Below, piece by piece: positions 7,473 to 15,488 of a stretch of 26,737 bases of DNA. The notes beneath the pieces are model-generated. The model searched no databases and had not been told where the DNA came from. It saw only the letters and a list, made by a program, of their open reading frames with translations. Numbering within the stretch: position 1 is the stretch's first letter; every line of letters starts with the position of its first letter. The stretch lies in the NCBI GenBank assembly GCA_964551455.1, contig CAZKDA010000041.1, positions 1 to 26,737 on the forward strand, given 5' to 3'. This DNA is from JAHDHW01 sp964551455 (GTDB taxonomy: Bacteria > Bacteroidota > Bacteroidia > Chitinophagales > Saprospiraceae). A program made the position numbers and the translations under genes.

Positions 7473-10400
7473 ATGAAATTGAAAATACCTTTTACACTAT
7501 CATTGATTTTTGTTGCTTTGTTCACCGTTGCTCAGGAAAAGGAGGAATGGAACGTGTCCGACCCCGGCGGCCCTTTCCATGAAAAAGAATTTACCCTCAC
7601 CGAAGGAACCTGGATGAACCTCGATCTCAGCCCCGATGGCAAGACCATTGTATTCGACCTGCTGGGGGATATTTACAGCTTGCCGGCCGGAGGCGGAGAA
7701 GCCAAACTCCTGAGCGGCGGCCTGGCCTGGGAAGTACAGCCGCGTTTCAGCCCCGACGGAAAAAGCATCCTCTTCACCAGCGATGCAGGCGGCGGCGACA
7801 ACATCTGGCGAATGGATGCCGATGGCAATGACAAAACACAGATCACCAAAGAGAGTTTCCACCTGCTCAACAACCCCGAATGGCTGCCTGACGGACAGTA
7901 TTTCGTCGCGCGAAAACATTTCACCAGCCAGCGCTCCCTGGGCGCCGGGGAGATATGGATGTACCATATTTCGGGCGGCGAAGGCATCCAGCTTACCAAA
8001 AGAAAAAATGACCAGCAGGATGTCAACGAACCGGCGGTTTCAAAAGATGGCCGCTACGTCTATTTTAGCGAAGATATGTATCCCGGAGGTTCTTTTCAAT
8101 ACAACAAAGACCCCAACAGCCAGATTTACGTAATCAAGCGCTACGACCGCAATGAGGGCGAAGTGGAAAATGTCATCACAGGACCTGGAGGCGCCGTGCG
8201 TCCGCAACTTTCCAACGACAACAAATTCCTGGCTTTCGTCAGGAGAGTGCGTACAAAATCCGTTTTATACATTCACCACCTCGAAACCGGGGAAGAGTTT
8301 CCGATATTCGACGGCCTGAGCAAAGACCAGCAGGAAGCCTGGGCTATTTTCGGCGCTTACACAGGATTTAGCTGGACGCCCGACGATACCGCCATTATCA
8401 TCTGGGGAAAAGGCAAACTCTGGCGCATCGATGTTACTTCGAGAAAAGCCGCGGAAATCCCCTTTACCGTAAAGGCAAAACACCGGTTCGCTGAAACCGT
8501 ACTCTTTGAACAGGAAGTGGCTCCGGAACAGTTTGAAGTGAAAACTATCCGCCAGACGGTCACTTCTCCGGATGGGAAATTGCTGGTTTTTAATGCAGTG
8601 GGTCAACTGTGGAAAATGAATTTGCCGGATGGAAAACCAGCGAGACTGACCACCCGCCAGGTTTTTGAATTTGAACCCGCTTTTTCTCCCGATGGAAAAT
8701 CCCTGGTTTATGTGGAATGGGACGACGAGGAGATGGGCGCTGTGGTATTGTATGACTTAACTTCCGGAAAAAGGAAAGTATTAACTACAAAAAAAGCGAT
8801 CTACCGCACTCCTTCGTTTTCGCCGGATGGCAAAATGATCGTTTTCAGAAAAGAAGGCGGCAACGGGCATCAGGGTTATACCTATTCTAAAAATGCCGGA
8901 ATTTATACCATGACCATCGACGGAAAGGACGAAAAGCTGGTAACTAAAGATGGCGAATATCCGATGTTCAATGCTGATGGATCGCGGATTTTTTATACCA
9001 CCGGTGGTTATCTTTTTGGTAGTTTGTCAAAAGGATTTCACAGCATAAAACCCGACGGAGAAGATAAAAAAACAATTTTCAACACCAAATATACCACGCA
9101 GTTCGTGCCAAGCCCCGACAACAAATGGGTGGCTTTTTCAGAATTGTACAAAGTGTATGTCGCCCCGATGCCGCAAACCGGCCAACCCTTCGGCCTGGCC
9201 GCCAATACCAAGACAGTCCCCGTGGCACAGGTGGCCAAAGATGCAGGGATCAGCCTGCATTGGTCGAAAGACAGTAAAACGATCCATTGGACTTTGGGCA
9301 ACGAATATTTCAGCAACCCGCTGACCGATCGCTTTAAGTTTCTCGAAGGAGCAGCGGACAGCATTCCGCCCCTGGATTCTGCCGGACTAAAGATCGATCT
9401 CGTGCTGGATTTCGATAAACCCGCAGGAATGATCGCCTTCACCGGAGCTACCATCATCACGATGGAGGGCAACGAAGTCATTGAAAACGGTGTCATCCTG
9501 GTTGAAGGAAACCTCATAAAAGAGATCGGAACCATTGAAACCGTCACAATTCCTGCGGAAGCAAAAGTGATCGACGTCAGCGGAAAAACCATCATGCCCG
9601 GCATCATCGACGTACATGCGCACCTCGGCGCGTTCCGCTTTGGCTTAAGTCCGCAAAAACACTGGCAATATTACACGAATCTTGCCTACGGCATTACCAC
9701 AACCCACGACCCTTCTTCCAATTCTGAAATGACTTTTTCTCAATCGGAAATGGTGAAAGCCGGCATCATGGTCGGGCCGCGTATTTTCTCAACAGGAACG
9801 ATCCTTTATGGCGCCGACGGAGATTTCAAAGCTGTCATCAACAGCCTGGAAGATGCGCGGTCTGCCATTCGGAGAACCAAGGCTTTCGGCGCTTTTTCGG
9901 TGAAAAGTTACAACCAGCCACGCCGCGACCAGCGGCAACAGGTCATCCAGGCAGCACGCGAATTGGGCATCAATGTTTACCCGGAAGGGGGCAGTTTTTT
10001 TTATCACAACTTGTCGATGGTCGCCGACGGGCATACGGGCGTTGAGCACAATCTCCCGGTGGTTCCGCTTTACAATGACGTAATCAAATTTTGGGCGGCA
10101 ACGCGGACGGGTAACACACCAACGCTCATCGTCAATTACGGCGGTCTGAACGGCGAATATTACTGGTATCAGAAAACCAATGTGTGGGAAGATAAAAAGT
10201 TGTTGAAATACACCCCGCGATCCATCATCGACGCGCGCTCGCGGCACCGAACGATGGCGCCCGACGAGGAATACGAAAACGGCCACATCCTCGTCTCAAA
10301 ATCCTGTAAAAAACTGGACGATGCCGGTGTAAAGGTCAACCTGGGTTCACACGGCCAATTGCAAGGGCTTGGCGCTCATTGGGAACTTTGGATGCTGCAC

Positions 10401-10739
10401 CAGGGCGGGATGAGCAACTGGCAGGCGCTCCGGGCAGCTACGCTGAATGGTGCGGTTTATCTCGGAATGGACAAGGAGATCGGGTCGCTCAAGGCCGGGA
10501 AGCTGGCCGACCTCATCGTACTCGACCACAATCCGCTGGTTGATATTCGCAATACAAATACCGTCCGCTACACGATGGTAAATGGTCGCTTGTACGATAC
10601 CGAAACCATGAATGAGATCGGCAATTACGACAAAAAACGGACGAAGTTTTATTGGGAAATGCCAGGCAGCGGCAATAATTATCCCCTCATTGAAGGGACG
10701 AATAGTTTTATGACATCGGGCTGCGGGTGCAGGCATTGA
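7473..10739 (+). CDS. Exported TolB-propeller/amidohydrolase fusion protein
   Basis: 1088 residues. Residues 1-21 (MKLKIPFTLSLIFVALFTVA-Q) are a signal peptide. The N-terminal half carries many PD40/TolB-type propeller blades, recognised by repeated FSPDGK, LSPDGK and TSPDGK motifs (from about residue 50 to 520). From about 645 to 1070 is an imidazolonepropionase-like amidohydrolase domain. It shows the first metal motif HAH (His715, His717) in IMPGIIDVHAHLGAF, the ITTTHDPSS strand, DGHTGVEHNLP, GSHGQLQGLGAHWE, and the closing LKAGKLADLIVLD. It is probably a periplasmic metal-dependent hydrolase of amide or cyclic bonds, perhaps a peptidase-like enzyme as in related propeller fusions; the substrate is unknown. 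The last residues, SGCGCRH, form an unusual Cys/His tail. The gene appears monocistronic. Confidence 0.92.
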   Translation: MKLKIPFTLSLIFVALFTVAQEKEEWNVSDPGGPFHEKEFTLTEGTWMNLDLSPDGKTIVFDLLGDIYSLPAGGGEAKLLSGGLAWEVQPRFSPDGKSILFTSDAGGGDNIWRMDADGNDKTQITKESFHLLNNPEWLPDGQYFVARKHFTSQRSLGAGEIWMYHISGGEGIQLTKRKNDQQDVNEPAVSKDGRYVYFSEDMYPGGSFQYNKDPNSQIYVIKRYDRNEGEVENVITGPGGAVRPQLSNDNKFLAFVRRVRTKSVLYIHHLETGEEFPIFDGLSKDQQEAWAIFGAYTGFSWTPDDTAIIIWGKGKLWRIDVTSRKAAEIPFTVKAKHRFAETVLFEQEVAPEQFEVKTIRQTVTSPDGKLLVFNAVGQLWKMNLPDGKPARLTTRQVFEFEPAFSPDGKSLVYVEWDDEEMGAVVLYDLTSGKRKVLTTKKAIYRTPSFSPDGKMIVFRKEGGNGHQGYTYSKNAGIYTMTIDGKDEKLVTKDGEYPMFNADGSRIFYTTGGYLFGSLSKGFHSIKPDGEDKKTIFNTKYTTQFVPSPDNKWVAFSELYKVYVAPMPQTGQPFGLAANTKTVPVAQVAKDAGISLHWSKDSKTIHWTLGNEYFSNPLTDRFKFLEGAADSIPPLDSAGLKIDLVLDFDKPAGMIAFTGATIITMEGNEVIENGVILVEGNLIKEIGTIETVTIPAEAKVIDVSGKTIMPGIIDVHAHLGAFRFGLSPQKHWQYYTNLAYGITTTHDPSSNSEMTFSQSEMVKAGIMVGPRIFSTGTILYGADGDFKAVINSLEDARSAIRRTKAFGAFSVKSYNQPRRDQRQQVIQAARELGINVYPEGGSFFYHNLSMVADGHTGVEHNLPVVPLYNDVIKFWAATRTGNTPTLIVNYGGLNGEYYWYQKTNVWEDKKLLKYTPRSIIDARSRHRTMAPDEEYENGHILVSKSCKKLDDAGVKVNLGSHGQLQGLGAHWELWMLHQGGMSNWQALRAATLNGAVYLGMDKEIGSLKAGKLADLIVLDHNPLVDIRNTNTVRYTMVNGRLYDTETMNEIGNYDKKRTKFYWEMPGSGNNYPLIEGTNSFMTSGCGCRH

Positions 10740-10746
10740 TTGGTTT

Positions 10747-10817
10747 TGTGCGACCTCGATGAGGTCGGGATCTTTTTGGTTTAAAAAAACTAACGTAATG
10801 CGACCGCACTGCGGTCG
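10747..10817 (+). repeat. Left arm of imperfect outer inverted repeat
   Basis: It consists of a GCGACCTCGATGAGGTCG hairpin (10750-10767), a 22-nt spacer, CTAACGTAAT (10790-10799) and a CGACCGCACTGCGGTCG hairpin (10801-10817). The same order is found in reverse complement at 11647-11720: hairpin, ATTACGTTAG, spacer, hairpin. Each hairpin stem is self-complementary even where the two arms differ (GACCGC/GCGGTC here, GACCAC/GTGGTC there). Confidence 0.75.
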
Positions 10818-11034
10818 TTTTTTGGTGTAAGCAGATACACACAAATAATCGACATTTTTTTAAGATTCGAACCCGCCCCACCCTACTGTCGGGCAGGTTG
10901 GAGTGATTCAAGATATACCGAATTACCTTTTCGGAACTGAATATACCCATTTAATTCAAAGAAAGTAAACGCTTCGAATTATTTGAATTATTTATGTTGT
11001 GGGAATTTACTCCCACCGGAGGAAAGCGTTTTAT

Positions 11035-11190
11035 ATTTCACTCCTACGGAGTTTGGTTTCAGACTTATGTTTGATTCTATAAAAATGTCACCCCTATCGG
11101 GGTTTTCGGCAGGTCAAAACCCCGATATGGGTGGAATGTTTGTAGAAAATAATTTTTAATTGAATAAAAAAAACTCCGTAGGAGTGAAAT
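11035..11190. repeat. Nested inverted repeats (20-bp outer arms, 17/19-bp inner stem)
   Basis: ATTTCACTCCTACGGAGTTT at 11035-11054 is the exact reverse complement of 11171-11190. Inside, 11088-11106 and 11116-11134 pair at 17 of 19 positions (core TATCGGGGTTTT/AAAACCCCGATA) around a 9-nt loop. Each outer arm also contains its own small palindrome, CTCCTACGGAG. Confidence 0.88.
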
Positions 11191-11206
11191 TGGCAGGCAC
11201 ATACAA

Positions 11207-11325
11207 ATATACACGACACCGCATAGATTTCGGATTATAAAAATTAATCTATGCTTAGTCGGTATAACTGTTCACTGAAAATTTCGGGAAAAGAAAAATC
11301 CGAAATTTATCCGTGAACAAGTATA
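11207..11325. repeat. Two-hairpin element, copy 1 (119 nt)
   Basis: It begins ATATACACGACACC and ends GTGAACAAGTATA. Hairpin 1: GCATAGATT (11221-11229) with AATCTATGC (11246-11254). Hairpin 2: TGTTCAC (11269-11275) with GTGAACA (11313-11319), plus inner arms AAATTTCGG (11279-11287) and CCGAAATTT (11300-11308). The hairpin-1 loop ATTTCGGATT (11227-11236) can instead pair with AATCCGAAAT (11297-11306), part of the 3' arm of hairpin 2. The transcribed strand is unknown. Confidence 0.85.
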
Positions 11326-11393
11326 GTTGGCATTTTTTAAAGATTCGAATAGGAGTGTTTCGGGATGTACCAGATAATCTGTTTGTCACGAAA

Positions 11394-11440
11394 CCCGCCC
11401 GCCCCCGCCCGACTGCCGGAGGCGGGCGGGGGCGGGCGGG
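11394..11440. repeat. GC-rich perfect palindrome with 18-bp arms
   Basis: CCCGCCCGCCCCCGCCCG (11394-11411) is the exact reverse complement of 11423-11440, with an 11-nt loop. It stands out from the AT-rich surroundings and sits between the two copies of the two-hairpin element. Confidence 0.9.
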
Positions 11441-11516
11441 TCAAGCGGGTACACCATTAATTTAAAAGATCGTAAAAGTGTCGATTTTTTTTTTGCTGAG
11501 GTACTTAAAAATCGCG

Positions 11517-11634
11517 ATATACACGACACCGCATAGATTTCGGATTTAGAAAATAATCTATGCTTAGTCGGTATAACTGTTCACGGCAAATTTCGGGATT
11601 AATAAAATCCGAAATTTATCCGTGAACAAGTATA
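11517..11634. repeat. Two-hairpin element, copy 2 (118 nt)
   Basis: A direct copy of 11207-11325. Differences fall in the loop of hairpin 1, the loop of hairpin 2, and two positions (GG for TG, C for A) in the internal bulge of hairpin 2, where the G change extends the stem to TGTTCACGG/CCGTGAACA. The stems and both ends (ATATACACGACACC, GTGAACAAGTATA) are identical. The alternative pairing is also kept: ATTTCGGATTT (11537-11547) with AAATCCGAAAT (11605-11615). Confidence 0.85.
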
Positions 11635-11646
11635 AGTAAATATTCC

Positions 11647-11720
11647 TGACCACAGCGTGGTCAAATTACGTTAGAAGGATCTGACATACCATAGGAATAC
11701 GACCTCAGCGAGGTCGCACA
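11647..11720 (-). repeat. Right arm of imperfect outer inverted repeat
   Basis: The reverse complement reads TGTGCGACCTCGCTGAGGTCG, a 25-nt spacer, CTAACGTAAT, then a GACCACGCTGTGGTC hairpin. It mirrors 10747-10817 in order and spacing. It ends about 150 bp before the acyl-CoA dehydrogenase start codon. Confidence 0.75.
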
Positions 11721-11870
11721 ACACATTTTATCTTTTTTGATAAACTCAAACAACCGCCCTTTCCACTCATCCAATCCGTCTGTCCAATCGGATCGTGTTT
11801 ATAATCCGGCAATTTGTGGGGAATATTGGTTTTGTAATTTATTTCGACAAAACCCATAAAACTCAAAAGT

Positions 11871-13043
11871 ATGAAACCAATCCCTGTGAATGCCATTCAT
11901 GAAAGCGCTCAAAAAGTTTCCTTTTACCACTACAAATCCAACTTTTCAAAACTTGCCCACCAGTTGGGAAAAGAATTTGAAACCCGCGCAGGAAAATACG
12001 ACAAAAAGGACGCTTTTGTCATCGAAAACTACAAAGACCTGAAAACCTTCAGGGTGTTCTCAGCCATGATCCCCGAAGCGCTGGGTGGCGGCGGGGTGTC
12101 CCACAGTCAGATGAGTGATTTCCTCCGGATCATCGCGAGCTACGACGGCTCCACAGGCCTGGCCTTGTCGATGCACCAGCACCTGATCGCTGCAACGGTT
12201 TGGAAATACCTCCACGGACAGGGCGGTGAGCAGCTTTTGAAAAAAGTGGTCGATCAGCAACTGATCCTGGTGAGCACCGGCGCAAAAGACTGGCTCGAAT
12301 CAAACGGAGAAATGATTAAGGTGGAAGGCGGATACGAACTGACTGCCAAAAAATTGTTCGCCAGCCAATCTGCCGTTGGCGATATTCTCGTCACGAGTGC
12401 GTATTTTAACGATCCCGAAGAAGGTGACCTCGTGCTGCATTTTCCTGTTCCTTTTTCTTCAAAAGGAGTAAAAGTCCTAAACGACTGGAAAACGCTGGGT
12501 ATGCGCGGAACCGGCTCTCACACTGTTCAACTGGACAAAGTTTTTGTTCCGGAATCAGCTATTGTCATGAAGCGAAAGCAGGGTGAACTGAATCATGGCT
12601 GGAATATTGTGCTGACCGTGGCCATGCCGTTGATCATGTCGGTTTATACGGGCATTGCTGAAAAAGCGGCTGGAATAGCTATTGAAAAAGCAAAATCCGC
12701 TAAGTTCAAAAAAGAGTCGTTGGCTTTGACTCTCGGCGAAATGCACAATCAGCTAACATTAGCCCAGGTGATGCTGAAAGATATGTTGGCTTTTACCAAT
12801 GATCTGGATTTTGCTCCAAGCCACATTACGGGCAATGAAATCCTCGTGCGAAAAACTTTGGTGGCAAATGCCTGCATCAATACCGTAAACAAAGCTATGG
12901 AGGTCATCGGCGGGCAGAGTTTTTACAGGGCTTTCGGTTTGGAGCGTTTGTTCAGAGACGTTCAGGCTGCCGTTTTTCATCCGCTCCCTGAAAAAGAGCA
13001 GCAAGTTTTTTCCGGCAATTTTATCCTGGATGAAAGGATTTGA
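11871..13043 (+). CDS. Acyl-CoA dehydrogenase-like flavoprotein
   Basis: 390 residues, the normal length for the family. The N-terminal helical domain (about 1-125) includes IPEALGGGGVSHSQMSDFLR and ASYDGSTGLALSMHQH, a typical acyl-CoA dehydrogenase signature region. The middle beta domain (about 130-235) has GGYELTAKKLFASQSAVGD and WKTLGMRGTGSHTVQLDKVFV, the flavin/substrate strands. The C-terminal four-helix domain (about 240-390) has EVIGGQSFYRAFGLERLFRDVQAAVFHP. FAD-dependent alpha,beta-dehydrogenation of an acyl-CoA is the family reaction, but distant members are monooxygenases of the DszC/HpaH type, and no catalytic glutamate could be placed with certainty. No beta-oxidation genes are adjacent. 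The spacer upstream is the repeat island, so transcription is probably independent. Confidence 0.88.
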   Translation: MKPIPVNAIHESAQKVSFYHYKSNFSKLAHQLGKEFETRAGKYDKKDAFVIENYKDLKTFRVFSAMIPEALGGGGVSHSQMSDFLRIIASYDGSTGLALSMHQHLIAATVWKYLHGQGGEQLLKKVVDQQLILVSTGAKDWLESNGEMIKVEGGYELTAKKLFASQSAVGDILVTSAYFNDPEEGDLVLHFPVPFSSKGVKVLNDWKTLGMRGTGSHTVQLDKVFVPESAIVMKRKQGELNHGWNIVLTVAMPLIMSVYTGIAEKAAGIAIEKAKSAKFKKESLALTLGEMHNQLTLAQVMLKDMLAFTNDLDFAPSHITGNEILVRKTLVANACINTVNKAMEVIGGQSFYRAFGLERLFRDVQAAVFHPLPEKEQQVFSGNFILDERI

Positions 13044-13382
13044 AGTTGGAATGCTCCTTTGGTCGAGCGCTGAGGTTGATAGGGGATGATAAGGATACTT
13101 TAATTCCCTATCATCTCCGTCTTTGAAGTCACAAAAGATCAACACACCAGTCATTCGGGATTAAGAATCCGGCGATTTTTATTTTTTTGCAAAAAAATAT
13201 TTTCTTTACAGGGTAAAGCTGTTCAAAATTAAGAATGTATGAATTGTTGGTGGATTCGTTAATTTGTTGATTTGCTAATTTATTAATGAGGTAATTATCA
13301 AATCAACATATTACCATATTACCCCATCAATATTTTATTTTTGAACAGCCTTAGTTTTTAATCCTAAAATCCATTTCAGATC
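13044..13382. other. Repeat-containing spacer upstream of the W/Cys-repeat protein
   Basis: No gene seen. It contains three octads (GTTAATTT, GTTGATTT, GCTAATTT; 13258-13281) and two CATATTAC units at about 13308-13323. A long-range inverted repeat, GCTGTTCAAAA (13218-13228) with TTTTGAACAGC (13339-13349), brackets them. A 28-nt segment at 13323-13350 recurs inverted at 20833-20860. Confidence 0.65.
13336..13343 (+). promoter_or_regulatory. Candidate -7 box (TATTTTTG)
   Basis: It fits TAnnTTTG and lies 39 bp before the ATG at 13383. No clear TTG -33 element was found at the expected distance. The box is embedded in the 28-nt segment shared with 20833-20860. Confidence 0.45.
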
Positions 13383-15488
13383 ATGACTCACAAAATTCGC
13401 CTGATCCTTTGTCTGACTTTTTGTCTTTCAATGCTGTTACCCCTTTCCAATGCCCAGTTTGTCAATTTCGAAGAAACCTGGAAGGAATTCCTCGCCGATC
13501 CGCTGACGGTTGACATCAGTAAGATCACCAAACCATCCAAAGACCTGCGGGAAGATTATGCAAAATATTGCCTGATGTTCGCAACGGTCCACTTTTGTGC
13601 AGACCGGCTCAAAGAGGCGGAGGATTTGAAAAAAGAAGTTGATAATAGTGGAGAGGCCGTTTATTCACGGATTCCCGGTTTCAAGGAGCGTTTCGATGAT
13701 CTGACGGAAAAGATGAAGTTGTATTACAAAGTCGAAAACCTTTGGCTGAATTTTTTGAAATATGAAAATACAACACTGGCAGACCTCGAAGCCATCGGCG
13801 ACGTCAAGGTTTGTGAAAAAGGCACTTTGGCTAAATATGATTATATGAAAGCGCATGCGCTGTATTGCAAAGGCGACATTGCCGGAGCAAAGGCCAATTT
13901 CGAAAACCGCGTGTTGAAACTCGCCGAACGCACATCCCTTGAGATCAAGGACGTGCAGGGGCTGGAACCTCGCGTGAAAAGCATGAAACTGCTCTTTCAG
14001 GAAATCCCCAACCTCGATGCTGCCTGGAAGGAATACGTCGATACGGATGTTTCCAAAGGTTTTGATACTGAGCTTCCTCTCGTGAAATGCAACCCGATCC
14101 CGAACATGAAGGAATACATGCTTCGCGCTGCGGTTGATATTTGCAAATTCGGCGCTCCCATGCTGGAAAAGATCAACGCGCTCAAAGACGGAAATTTACA
14201 CCCCATCCCGCCCGATTTGGGTAAAAAGATAAAATGGCTGGAATCGGAAGTCGGAAAGTACAACGGCGATCTCGCCAACCTCGAAAAGGCCTGGAAAGAA
14301 TTTGTACCTACCGATACCCTGAAAAGCAATATCGAATACATGTTTGAATATTGTGAGAAAGATGCGCAGATAAAAGCTTATACCATTTTCGGAACGATCA
14401 ATGCCTGCGATAAGGGCCTCGAAATGCTCGAAAGGATTACTCAACTCAGAACCGAATACAACCCACAACTCGACAACACCACGCTCGATAAGGTCAAAAA
14501 ACTGGAAGGTAAACTCAAAAAATACGATGATGATCTCTCAGCGCTCAACGACCTTTGGGGGACTTTTATACAAAATAACGATACGCTTTTCGAGCCATAC
14601 AACCTCGCCGGTTTTTATTGCGACAAAATCGCCCAGGTCAAATCGTGGACGATCAAAGGCCATATACAGCAATGCAAAAAAGGGCAACATTACCTCGATC
14701 TCATTGACGGCCTTCAAAGAAAACATACCCTCAAATTTGACGACGAGCTGGCTTGCCGCGTACAACGCCTGCGGCAAAAAGTCTGGGATTGCCGCTACTG
14801 GGAAATGGTACTCCAGGCGCGAAAAGAAACCCACGCAGAGCGCGAAAGATTCGGCCCGCAATCCGCACGGATCATGGAATCCGACCTCAACAGCGACAAG
14901 CAACCCTGTAACACTACCGTGCAGTACGAGGCGTTGGGGAATATTGGTATCAAATACGTGATCTCTACTTTCCTTTGCCAGGAAATCGATCTGGCGAAAA
15001 TGGGCGATCCGGAGTATTATAAAAAAATCGCTGCATGGGTGGACAACGAGGTACTTCAGAAATATTGTGAACTGAGCATGCGATGCAAAGAGGATTTTTT
15101 TATCTACCTCGAAGGCCACACTGACGGTCATGAGTTCAAGGGAGCCAACTACAAAAAGTCACTCGGTATTCCGCAGGGAACTTCATTCACACATTTTACT
15201 GCAACCGATACTATCGAAAAGACTACCGACCGCGAACTGACCACTTCGCTCCGCAGCAACATGGAACTCGGCATCGCCCGTGCCTGGACGGTTAAAAACC
15301 AATTGGATTTCATGGCTGTTCCGATCACAATCGGCGCTTACGAACATCCTGCTACCGAAAAAGGCGGTGAATACCGAATGGTACAAATACACCTGAATAT
15401 CACCAATCTGCTGCTCGACTATTTCGAAAAAAGACTCAAGGAACTGGTGGAACAATCCGGGATCGGAGAACGTCCGAAGGACTGCTGA
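13383..15488 (+). CDS. Secreted protein with five ~90-residue W/Cys repeats and OmpA-like tail
   Basis: 701 residues. Residues 1-24 (ending PLSNA before Gln25) are a signal peptide. Five helical repeats start at Trp33, Trp121, Trp215, Trp304 and Trp392, spaced 88, 94, 89 and 88 residues, with openings such as ETWKEFL, AAWKEYV and KAWKEFV. Repeats 2-5 each hold two cysteines at exactly C-x17-C, followed by a charged helix. Repeat 1 has its first Cys displaced (C-x8-C). After about residue 480 comes a region ending in an OmpA-like fold: LEGHTDG (577-582), then a roughly 45-residue insertion, then NMELGIARAWTVKNQL. The conserved Asp and Arg of peptidoglycan-binding OmpA domains are both present. 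It is probably periplasmic or outer-membrane-associated and attached to peptidoglycan. I do not recognise the repeat family. Confidence 0.8.
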   Translation: MTHKIRLILCLTFCLSMLLPLSNAQFVNFEETWKEFLADPLTVDISKITKPSKDLREDYAKYCLMFATVHFCADRLKEAEDLKKEVDNSGEAVYSRIPGFKERFDDLTEKMKLYYKVENLWLNFLKYENTTLADLEAIGDVKVCEKGTLAKYDYMKAHALYCKGDIAGAKANFENRVLKLAERTSLEIKDVQGLEPRVKSMKLLFQEIPNLDAAWKEYVDTDVSKGFDTELPLVKCNPIPNMKEYMLRAAVDICKFGAPMLEKINALKDGNLHPIPPDLGKKIKWLESEVGKYNGDLANLEKAWKEFVPTDTLKSNIEYMFEYCEKDAQIKAYTIFGTINACDKGLEMLERITQLRTEYNPQLDNTTLDKVKKLEGKLKKYDDDLSALNDLWGTFIQNNDTLFEPYNLAGFYCDKIAQVKSWTIKGHIQQCKKGQHYLDLIDGLQRKHTLKFDDELACRVQRLRQKVWDCRYWEMVLQARKETHAERERFGPQSARIMESDLNSDKQPCNTTVQYEALGNIGIKYVISTFLCQEIDLAKMGDPEYYKKIAAWVDNEVLQKYCELSMRCKEDFFIYLEGHTDGHEFKGANYKKSLGIPQGTSFTHFTATDTIEKTTDRELTTSLRSNMELGIARAWTVKNQLDFMAVPITIGAYEHPATEKGGEYRMVQIHLNITNLLLDYFEKRLKELVEQSGIGERPKDC

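Larger units (their letters stand above)
10740..11870. other. 1.1-kb gene-free island of nested inverted and direct repeats
   Basis: Between the amidohydrolase and acyl-CoA dehydrogenase genes no credible gene exists. The interval is packed with hairpins: imperfect outer inverted repeats (10747-10817 against 11647-11720), inverted 20-mers (11035-11054/11171-11190) around a 17-of-19-bp stem (11089-11134), two direct copies of a two-hairpin element (11207-11325, 11517-11634), and a GC-rich perfect palindrome between them (11394-11440). A further shared segment, CATTTTTTWAAGATTCGAA, occurs at about 10853-10871 and 11331-11349. No transposase is present, so it is either non-autonomous mobile DNA, a cluster of REP-like elements, or structured RNA. 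Confidence 0.85.

Noticed and set aside
10743..11724. Insertion sequence
   Set aside because: Inverted ends are present but imperfect, and no transposase-like frame exists inside, so it is listed as a repeat island.
14538..15131. 197-codon frame antisense to the W/Cys-repeat protein
   Set aside because: It is a shadow frame; the plus-strand protein has a signal peptide, phased repeats and an OmpA-like domain.
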